From Armatimonadota bacterium (lineage in GTDB: Bacteria > Armatimonadota > Fimbriimonadia > Fimbriimonadales > ATM1): 11,449 nt of DNA. Under the pieces are notes generated by a model, which was given only the letters and a program-made list of their open reading frames with translations, was not told where the DNA came from and did no database searches. Below are positions 5,884-11,449 of this stretch, in pieces. Position 1 is the first letter of the stretch. Every line of letters begins with the position of its first letter. The stretch spans positions 1-11,449 of the forward strand of contig JACDEQ010000046.1 of NCBI GenBank assembly GCA_013816225.1. The letters run 5' to 3'. Both the position numbers and the translations under genes were made by a program.

Positions 5884-8675
5884 ATACCGATTTCGCCTCG
5901 CAACAGCCGCTCCAGCTTTCGCTGTGAGTCGCCGTACTTCGCCCAGTCGCCGGCCCTGAGGGCCGTCTTGCCCTCCTCCATGAGTTGAAGGGCCCTTTGG
6001 GCAGCGCCTCCTGATAGGACACCTTCCTTTTGCGCGGGCTCGTCCGGGGAATCGGGCTTAGGCGCTTCGCCACCCATGAGTAGGTCGAGCGCGCGTGCAT
6101 AGCTCTCGGCGAACACGATTTTGTTGCTGAACGCCAATACTATGAGCTTCAGCTCCGGAAGCGGACGGATACCTTGCTGGCTGGAGACCAGGAATAGGGT
6201 TTTCACATACATGACGCTCTGGCCGATCGGCACGACAAGCAGGTTTCCATGGATGATTTCGCTGCCGACCTGGCCGATCAGGGTTGTCTTTTGGCTCAGG
6301 TTCAGGTCGGTTTGAAAGCTTGCTTCTTGCTGCGCCGGCCCGTTGATGTTCTTATCCCTTGGGAACCGAAACAGGTCGAGCTTTCCGTAGTCGTCGGCGT
6401 CGCAGTGGGCAGCAAGCCAACCGATCATGTTCGGCCGGTCTCTTGGAGTGAACGGCAAGATGAGCAGGAATCCGTCCTTAGCTTCGTTCGGAAGGCGCAT
6501 CTGGACGTAATAAGGGCTCATTTGGGCGGAGCCGCCGGACTGCGCGGATTGATCGGGCATTTGCCACGCATCCTCGTTACGGAAGAACTTTTGTGCTTCT
6601 TTGGCCGGGTCCTTGTCGAGGGGATGATAAAGCGTTAGCTGCAAGCTCTGCAGCGAGAACAAATCTTCCGGATATCGAAAATGCTCCCGAATGCCCGTAG
6701 GTGCTGTGGATGCGGGTTGCATCATTCCAGGATAAATCTTGTCGTAAGCCTTTATTATCGGATCAACCGCATCCGTTTGATATGCCTTCCACTCACCGGT
6801 ATAGGCGTCGATCGTCAGCTTAATGCTATTCCGAACATAATTAAGCCTCTTTTGGCCCAGTATCGAAAGTGCGCTATACGGAATTGTGTCGGTCGTTGTG
6901 TAACCATCCAGTATCCATATTAACCTTCCATCAACGATTGTGATATACGGGTCGTAGTCCCAGTGTAAATAAGGGAACAGTTTTCGAGCCCTTTCATGGA
7001 CGCTTCGATGGTAAAGGAGCCGTGTTTCGTTTGTTATTGCGTCGCTGAAGAGGATGTCTTTGTCCCCCAGGACAAGCGAATACACGAGCTTGGGCCAGGC
7101 CCCTGAGATCGGAATGCCGCCGTCGTGGGTCCATCGGTGTTCCGCCTCGCCCGACTCGGAATAGTCGAACTCGGGGAGCTTAGAACGAACCAGAACGTAT
7201 TGATCCGATGCCATGCCCTCTTCGCCTTGCGGATCGCTGTAGTAGATTCTCGGTTCCTTGAGGAGCAGCTCTTTCGCGCCTTGAGGCGGAATGTCGCTTA
7301 ACAGGAAAACAGGCTTACCGGATTGAGTGGATTCATTGACCGGGACAGCCACCGCGCCGTTTCCGTGTGTATATTGCAAATGGGTATTTTGCCAATTGCG
7401 GCGGTTGGCGTCCAATTTATTAATGGTGAGGTCTCTTGCTCCAAGCATAAGCATCCGTTGGGCGCCGTTTATCGTGTAGCGATCGACGTCGATATCTTGG
7501 AATGAATAATAATCGCGGAGCGATTGCAAATTATTGACGGTCAGTTGCAATATGCGCGGATCCCACAAGCGCATATTTTGCAGGGTGACTTCCGCCGCCT
7601 TCATGGCCCCCGCAGTGGGTTGGACTTCAATTGGGAACGGGAGGCTGCGTATCTTGTCGAGACCGTAGGCCCAGCGCGTCGCCTCTAGCGCACGCCGTAT
7701 ATAGGGCTCTTGGAGCGTTAGCGCATTTGGGTTAACTTTATATGATTGTATGAAATTCGGCCAGATGAGGACACCGACCACGTAGATGGCCGCCGTAATT
7801 CCTACGGCGACAGCGATCGCCGCGTAGGGCTTCCAAAGCTTTGAATTCAAGAGAGCTACCGCGGCAGAAATCCAAAGCGCGAAACAAACGATCGTTTGTG
7901 CGCCGAGCTTTTGGAGGTCAGTGTAGCCAGCGCCTGTGAACTTATCGGAAATGGCGGTTGCAGCGTCGTACCGATTCAGCCATAGCGTCACACCCATAAG
8001 CACGAGAACGATGGAGGCCATGACCGTAAGATGTGCGCGAACCGACGGCATCGCCACGGGCATCTTTGCCAACTTCGCCATCAGCGGCAGGCCGAAATAG
8101 GTGCCTACAATTGCAAGTCCACAGAGAATAGACAAACCGAAGAGCCATCCGACGACAGCCTTAAAAAATGGCAACTGGAATACAAAGAACGCATAATCTC
8201 TACCGAATATCGGATCGATTTTCCCAAATGTAACCGGATTCTGAAACAGGAGCCATAAATTCCATTGCTCGGCCAAAGAAAAACCGAACATTATTCCGAT
8301 TACGGGCGCGGCGATTTTTACGATGCTCGCGGTACGCTGCTGCGTCCAGCTCAGCATTCCTGCAACCGTCCTCTCAGAAAGTGATTCCGGCCGCCGCCCA
8401 AAGATCATCGAAGAGCCTAAAGCGTATCGAATACTGAAATAGAGTGCGGCTGCGCTGGCCAGCAGTCCCACAACAAATAAAACCGCCCTGGTCCGCAATG
8501 CGATCGAGAAGACGGCCGGAGCCTTGCCATCGTGCAAGTACCACCAGTAGTCCGCCTGCAGGCGGAACAAGGAGGATCCGAATGTCAGCAGTCCGAACAG
8601 CAGACCCAACAGAATGGCCCAACGAATGAATCGTGCGCGCGCTTCGTCGGAAAGGCCGGTCTCGGGATACGACAT
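5880..8675 (-). CDS. UPF0182 (COG1615) family large membrane protein
   Basis: This 931-residue protein has the length and architecture of UPF0182. About seven N-terminal membrane segments lie near residues 17-37, 62-84, 117-140, 170-196, 213-233, 258-278 and 283-306, followed by a large soluble domain of about 600 residues, probably outside the cytoplasmic membrane. Family signatures are DPIFGRDYAFFVFQLPF (154-170), VNPNALTLQEPYI (314-326), TRWAYGLD (333-340), a later LIWILDGYTTTDTIPYS segment and IREHFRYPEDLF. The last ~65 residues form an acidic/Pro linker and a charged helical hairpin (ALQLMEEGKTALRAGDW...) that reads like a TPR pair. No biochemical function is established that I know of. 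It is the last gene of a minus-strand cluster, 21 bases after the ABC-2 permease gene, but a TAGACT element before it may also drive it alone. Its stop overlaps that of the convergent DUF2993-like gene. Confidence 0.92.
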   Translation of the reverse strand: MSYPETGLSDEARARFIRWAILLGLLFGLLTFGSSLFRLQADYWWYLHDGKAPAVFSIALRTRAVLFVVGLLASAAALYFSIRYALGSSMIFGRRPESLSERTVAGMLSWTQQRTASIVKIAAPVIGIMFGFSLAEQWNLWLLFQNPVTFGKIDPIFGRDYAFFVFQLPFFKAVVGWLFGLSILCGLAIVGTYFGLPLMAKLAKMPVAMPSVRAHLTVMASIVLVLMGVTLWLNRYDAATAISDKFTGAGYTDLQKLGAQTIVCFALWISAAVALLNSKLWKPYAAIAVAVGITAAIYVVGVLIWPNFIQSYKVNPNALTLQEPYIRRALEATRWAYGLDKIRSLPFPIEVQPTAGAMKAAEVTLQNMRLWDPRILQLTVNNLQSLRDYYSFQDIDVDRYTINGAQRMLMLGARDLTINKLDANRRNWQNTHLQYTHGNGAVAVPVNESTQSGKPVFLLSDIPPQGAKELLLKEPRIYYSDPQGEEGMASDQYVLVRSKLPEFDYSESGEAEHRWTHDGGIPISGAWPKLVYSLVLGDKDILFSDAITNETRLLYHRSVHERARKLFPYLHWDYDPYITIVDGRLIWILDGYTTTDTIPYSALSILGQKRLNYVRNSIKLTIDAYTGEWKAYQTDAVDPIIKAYDKIYPGMMQPASTAPTGIREHFRYPEDLFSLQSLQLTLYHPLDKDPAKEAQKFFRNEDAWQMPDQSAQSGGSAQMSPYYVQMRLPNEAKDGFLLILPFTPRDRPNMIGWLAAHCDADDYGKLDLFRFPRDKNINGPAQQEASFQTDLNLSQKTTLIGQVGSEIIHGNLLVVPIGQSVMYVKTLFLVSSQQGIRPLPELKLIVLAFSNKIVFAESYARALDLLMGGEAPKPDSPDEPAQKEGVLSGGAAQRALQLMEEGKTALRAGDWAKYGDSQRKLERLLRGEIGI

Positions 8676-8683
8676 CGATTGTC

Positions 8684-8689
8684 AGTCTA
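8684..8689 (-). promoter_or_regulatory. Candidate -10 element of the UPF0182 gene (TAGACT, TANNNT type)
   Basis: TAGACT on the minus strand ends 8 bases before the UPF0182 ATG, inside the 21-base gap after the permease stop. No Shine-Dalgarno is visible before this ATG. An internal promoter giving a leaderless message is possible. No -35 stands out. Confidence 0.3.
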
Positions 8690-8696
8690 CACGTTA

Positions 8697-9482
8697 CTAA
8701 CTGCTGGCGCTCGTGTAGTGCCTCAAAGCGAACCGCCAGAACAGCCGGCTGATGAGGAGAAATCCGAGCGCCCAGGCGACGGCATAAATGACGAAACCGG
8801 GCGGACGCCCTCCAAGCAACGCCCGAGCCGGCTCGGTTGCAATCAAGGCCAGCGGAAGGCCGTAGGTCAGGAACTTGCGCACGGGCGCCGTGTAAATATC
8901 GGTAGGAAAGCGAGCAACCGTAAAGACCGTTTCGCCGAGAACCCAAAGATTGTCGACGCGGACGAGCCAGATTCCGAGAGTCATCAGCATCAACTCGAAC
9001 GAATAGAAAGTCGCAATGGCGCAGGCGACAAACAGCACGTAGACCAAAACCTCCGTGAAGCTCGGGACATGGCTGCTCATTCTGAGCCCCACGAATACCA
9101 TCGCGATTCCGACCAGAAACGTGCCGATTTCGTCGAAGTTGAATTTCCTGATGCTGACCAGCAGCTGGCTGTCGACGGGCTTAACGATATCAAAATCCAA
9201 AGTGCCTTTCCTGACTTTCTCCGGCAGCTCCTGCAAGTTGCTCGAAAAGATAGCGGCAACGAAAGCTGCCATCAGAAAGACTGTCGCAACCAGCACGTAG
9301 CTATTACCTTCGGACCAGTTCGCCACCCTGTCGGTGTTTCGGTAAATGACTTTGAGGATGAGGATGAAGAACATCATCCAGACGATGTTCTGTATAATTT
9401 TTGCGAAAAAATTGGTCCTAAACTCGAGTTCTCGCTGAAAGCTCGACAGAAAGAACTGCTTATATATCCGCCAATTTCGCAC
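8697..9482 (-). CDS. ABC-2 type transporter permease (DUF990 / ABC2_membrane_6-like)
   Basis: This 261-residue membrane protein has about six hydrophobic segments (near residues 28-47, 62-82, 118-134, 143-165, 204-218, 229-248). Recognisable family text includes ELPEKVRKGTLDFDIVKPVD (85-104), which is the amphipathic coupling region of this permease group, and PTDIYTAPVRKFLTYGLP (193-210) followed by PARALLGG (218-225). Such permeases normally work with an ATP-binding subunit and a second permease, and export an unknown substrate. Neither partner lies in this window. The GTG at 9480-9482 is chosen because an AGGGGA ribosome site sits 9 bases upstream and the pseudouridine synthase stop is only 2 bases away. 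The longer frame to 9602 adds Arg-rich text that is the shadow of the upstream gene. It is co-transcribed with that gene. Confidence 0.87.
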   Translation of the reverse strand: MRNWRIYKQFFLSSFQRELEFRTNFFAKIIQNIVWMMFFILILKVIYRNTDRVANWSEGNSYVLVATVFLMAAFVAAIFSSNLQELPEKVRKGTLDFDIVKPVDSQLLVSIRKFNFDEIGTFLVGIAMVFVGLRMSSHVPSFTEVLVYVLFVACAIATFYSFELMLMTLGIWLVRVDNLWVLGETVFTVARFPTDIYTAPVRKFLTYGLPLALIATEPARALLGGRPPGFVIYAVAWALGFLLISRLFWRFALRHYTSASS

Positions 9483-9484
9483 TG

Positions 9485-10366
9485 TTAAGGTTCCCCTATA
9501 TCCTCGGGTATGTCGGCCCGAACGTCCATTTCTACGCCGGTTACAGGGTGCCTTAGAATGAGTCTGGCTGCGTGCAGCGCTTGCCGCACATGGCCTGGCC
9601 ACGTGATCCCATACACTTGGTCGCCCAGCACGGGCAGTCCCACCGAGCTCAAATGTACTCTAATTTGGTGGGTTCGGCCGGTGTCTAGGCGGCACTCCAG
9701 TTCGGTTATGCCTCGCTTCGACTCCACGACGCGGCAGTGTGTGATCGCCAAGCGGGCATCGAGGGCACTCTGGTGAACCACCGCCATCTTCTTGCGGTTC
9801 TTAGGATGACGGCCGAGGCACGAGCGAATGCTGAATTCGGTCTGGTCGGGGACGCCCTTAACCCAGACACGGTAAATGCGCGCGACCTCCTTGTTTTGGA
9901 TCGCCTCTTGGAGCTTACGGTGGACGGAATCGGACTTTGCGACCAGCATGAGCCCACTTGTGTCCTTGTCGAGGCGGTGGACGATGCCCGGCCTGAACTC
10001 GCCGCCAACATTGCTGAGTTCTCCAGAGCGAGCAAGGAGCGCGTGAACCAGCGTGGGAACATTGGAGGAGGCGGAGGGGTGCACGATTAGGGAAGCAGGC
10101 TTATTTACCACGAGGAGATGTTCGTCCTCGTAAGCGATGTCGAGATCCATTGGAACCGGCGCCAGGTCTTGCGAAGGCGTCGGTTCGATCGGGCCAATAC
10201 TTACCTTCATGCCCCGTTCCAGAGGAAATCCCGGCTTCCGGGCGCTGCCGTCGACGCTGACGCGACCCGCCGTGATATGCCCGGCGAGCTTGGTCCGGCT
10301 GTGCTCGGGCAGGTGTCGCTTGAGGAACAGGTCGAGCCTTTCCTTCCGATCCGCGACGAGTTCCAC
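9485..10366 (-). CDS. RluD-type 23S rRNA pseudouridine synthase (RluA family)
   Basis: This 293-residue enzyme isomerises uridine to pseudouridine, most likely in 23S rRNA. An N-terminal S4 RNA-binding domain (residues 8-55, with RLDLFLKRHLP and SRTKLAGHITAGRVSVDG) is followed by the catalytic domain: DEHLLVVNKPASLIVHP (81-97), HRLDKDTSG (130-138) with catalytic D133, ARIYRVWVKG (162-171) and the LDTGRTHQIRVHL motif (227-239). The order S4 then RluA-type domain is that of RluC/RluD, and RluD is the closest by overall layout. The start is taken at GTG 10364-10366, because upstream in-frame residues up to 10468 do not resemble the family. A CAGAAT hexamer lies 6 bases before this GTG. It is the first gene of the cluster with the ABC-2 permease (2-base gap) and UPF0182. 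The precise target uridine cannot be read from sequence. Confidence 0.9.
   Translation of the reverse strand: MELVADRKERLDLFLKRHLPEHSRTKLAGHITAGRVSVDGSARKPGFPLERGMKVSIGPIEPTPSQDLAPVPMDLDIAYEDEHLLVVNKPASLIVHPSASSNVPTLVHALLARSGELSNVGGEFRPGIVHRLDKDTSGLMLVAKSDSVHRKLQEAIQNKEVARIYRVWVKGVPDQTEFSIRSCLGRHPKNRKKMAVVHQSALDARLAITHCRVVESKRGITELECRLDTGRTHQIRVHLSSVGLPVLGDQVYGITWPGHVRQALHAARLILRHPVTGVEMDVRADIPEDIGEP
9492..9497 (-). promoter_or_regulatory. Ribosome binding site of the ABC-2 permease gene (AGGGGA)
   Basis: AGGGGA on the minus strand lies within the end of the pseudouridine synthase gene, 9 bases before GTG 9482. It fixes the short start of the permease and contrasts with the first genes of the transcription units, which lack such a site. 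Confidence 0.55.
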
Positions 10367-10372
10367 GGTCGC

Positions 10373-10378
10373 ATTCTG
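10373..10378 (-). promoter_or_regulatory. Weak candidate -10 element of the pseudouridine synthase gene (CAGAAT)
   Basis: CAGAAT on the minus strand matches four of six consensus bases and ends 6 bases before GTG 10366. It would give a leaderless GTG-initiated message. No clear -35 or Shine-Dalgarno is present. The match is weak. Confidence 0.2.
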
Positions 10379-10393
10379 ACACGCGGCTAACGG

Positions 10394-10399
10394 TACACT
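10394..10399 (+). promoter_or_regulatory. Candidate -10 element of the secretion ATPase gene (TACACT)
   Basis: TACACT lies in the divergent gap before the ATPase. Transcription would start near 10406, about 10 bases before the alternative GTG 10416 or about 43 before ATG 10449. A CTGACA at 10376-10381 resembles a -35 but is only 12 bases away, too close to pair with it. Confidence 0.25.
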
Positions 10400-10400
10400 C

Positions 10401-10415
10401 GGCTTCGACAAAGCC
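10401..10415 (+). repeat. Short inverted repeat (5-base stem) before the secretion ATPase gene
   Basis: GGCTT and AAGCC form a perfect 5-base stem around a CGACA loop. It ends immediately before the in-frame GTG at 10416 and lies in the gap between the divergent genes. It could fold in the message leader or be an operator half-site pair, or be chance. Confidence 0.3.
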
Positions 10416-10448
10416 GTGCAAGACCTAAGCAAATCCAATTGGGGAGCG

Positions 10449-11449
10449 ATGAAACGCTTCCGCCTCATTCTGCGAGAACAGGGAAAGGCCCGCGAGATGG
10501 GTGGAGAAGAGATGTCGATTGCCGTCCAAATCGTTTACAACATTTTCATGAACGCACTGGAGGCCGGCGCCAGCGACATCCACCTGCAACCGGAGCGAGA
10601 CCAACTCAAGATCAGATTCCGCCTTGACGGCGAGCTAACGGACAACGGCCAGCTGCCACCTGAAACCGCCGCAAACGTTTTGGCGAGGATCAAACTGGCG
10701 GCAGGCATGCACATCGACGAACGTCGGGAGCCACAAGACGGCCGGGTAGACATGGAGTACGAGACTCGCAAATTAAGTGCAAGATGTTCGGTTATTCCTT
10801 CACTTAACGGGGAGAAAGTGGTCCTTAGAATTCTCGACCCTGCAGCGATGCGCGTCGACCTGGCAAAGCTCGGCATGTCGCTCGAGGTTATGGAGAAGTG
10901 GTCCAAGGCTCTTGAAAGCCCCTATGGAATGCTTCTCGTCACCGGCCCCACTGGAAGTGGGAAAACTTCAACTTTGTACGCCAGCCTTCAAAATTTCGAC
11001 CGCCGCAGGCGCAACATTGTAACCGTCGAAGACCCGATCGAATACGAGTTCGCGGACAGCGTCACCCAGGTCCAGGTCACGGAGAAAATGGGATTCCCGA
11101 AGGTCATGCGTACCTTTCTACGGCAAGACCCGGACGTTATGATGGTCGGTGAAATCCGTGACCCGGAATCGCTGGACATTGCTATTCAAGCCGCCCTCAC
11201 CGGCCACCTGGTGCTCACCACCTTACACACCAATAACGCGGTGGAAACGGTCGGACGCATGTTCGACATGAACGCCGAGCCATACCTGGTGTCCGCTGTT
11301 ACAGTGGCGATCATGGCTCAGAGACTGGTGAGGCTGAACTGCCCTAAGTGCCGTGAGCCATTTACACCGACCGACGACGAATTTGTGTCCTTAGGCTTCG
11401 AACCGGGCCAGAAGATCGACGGAACGTTTTTGCGGGGCATCGGATGTTC
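10449..11449 (+). CDS. GspE/PilB-family secretion ATPase, short N-terminus (partial, runs off right edge)
   Basis: At least 333 residues are visible of a hexameric ATPase that powers type II secretion or type IV pilus assembly at the inner membrane. Motifs in order are ASDIHLQP (41-48), RREPQDGR (about 92-99), Walker A GPTGSGKT (166-173), the Asp box VTVEDPIEYEF (191-201), Walker B MMVGEIRD with E235, the His box GHLVLTTLHT (252-261) and CPKC (C298, C301), the first half of the zinc tetracysteine site; C333 probably begins the second half. The zinc site argues for GspE/PilB rather than PilT. Only about 20 residues precede the conserved core, so the usual N-terminal domain of about 150 residues is missing, and the upstream DNA belongs to the divergent gene. 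The start is uncertain: ATG 10449 has GGGGAG just before it at a poor 2-base spacing, and in-frame GTG 10416 would add 11 residues. An in-frame TGA at 10377 limits any extension. Confidence 0.9.
   Translation, partial: MKRFRLILREQGKAREMGGEEMSIAVQIVYNIFMNALEAGASDIHLQPERDQLKIRFRLDGELTDNGQLPPETAANVLARIKLAAGMHIDERREPQDGRVDMEYETRKLSARCSVIPSLNGEKVVLRILDPAAMRVDLAKLGMSLEVMEKWSKALESPYGMLLVTGPTGSGKTSTLYASLQNFDRRRRNIVTVEDPIEYEFADSVTQVQVTEKMGFPKVMRTFLRQDPDVMMVGEIRDPESLDIAIQAALTGHLVLTTLHTNNAVETVGRMFDMNAEPYLVSAVTVAIMAQRLVRLNCPKCREPFTPTDDEFVSLGFEPGQKIDGTFLRGIGC

Noticed and set aside
8532..9488. 318-residue open frame on the plus strand
   Set aside because: Antisense to the permease and the UPF0182 N-terminus. 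Its very polar, Gln/Asp/Glu/His-rich text is what the reverse complement of membrane-protein codons gives, and it matches no family.
1..11449. tRNA, rRNA, CRISPR array, insertion sequence, phage or defence island
   Set aside because: No repeat-spacer pattern, no transposase or integrase motif, no terminal repeats and no tRNA-like cloverleaf stretch were seen. Nearly all bases are in ordinary protein-coding genes.

Overview
The window is gene-dense chromosomal DNA. Twelve protein-coding genes, two of them cut by the window edges, leave gaps of only 2-82 bases. I see no rRNA, tRNA, CRISPR array, insertion sequence or integrase. By eye the composition is moderately GC-rich and even. The mix suggests a free-living, probably aerobic to facultative bacterium with a compact genome: a futalosine-pathway menaquinone enzyme (MqnD-like), a UPF0182 membrane protein, DUF2993-like proteins, a type IV pilus/type II secretion ATPase and a Feo iron transporter of the GFGCDTMA class. 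Armatimonadota (Fimbriimonadia-like) is my best guess, but it is inference only and weakly held.

Layout. Bases 2-118 (+) hold the last residues of a gene that looks like a DUF2993-family protein. Bases 133-2660 (-) form a ferrous-iron uptake operon, transcribed right to left: a separate FeoB GTPase domain, a separate FeoB membrane domain, a 63-residue Cys-rich zinc-ribbon protein, and FeoA. All consecutive genes overlap by 4-8 bases. Divergently at 2743 (+) lies a soluble GAF-GAF-HisKA_2 histidine kinase with no response regulator in view. Next come mqnD (-), a complete DUF2993-like gene (+), and a three-gene minus-strand operon: an RluD-type pseudouridine synthase, an orphan ABC-2 permease and a 931-residue UPF0182 protein. 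A GspE/PilB-type secretion ATPase without the usual N-terminal domain starts divergently at about 10449 and runs off the right edge.

How they work together. The Feo genes form one functional unit for Fe(II) import across the cytoplasmic membrane, with the GTPase switch and the pore encoded separately. The other genes look like housekeeping or envelope functions without an obvious shared pathway.

Points most worth a second look: the FeoB split exactly at the GTPase/helical-domain linker; the zinc-ribbon protein inserted between feoB and feoA; an apparent extra hydrophobic hairpin in the FeoB pore; -10-like hexamers sitting 6-8 bases before several first genes of transcription units, suggesting leaderless mRNAs; two convergent gene pairs that both end in the same shared TTAG tetranucleotide; and an ABC-2 permease without a nearby ATPase.
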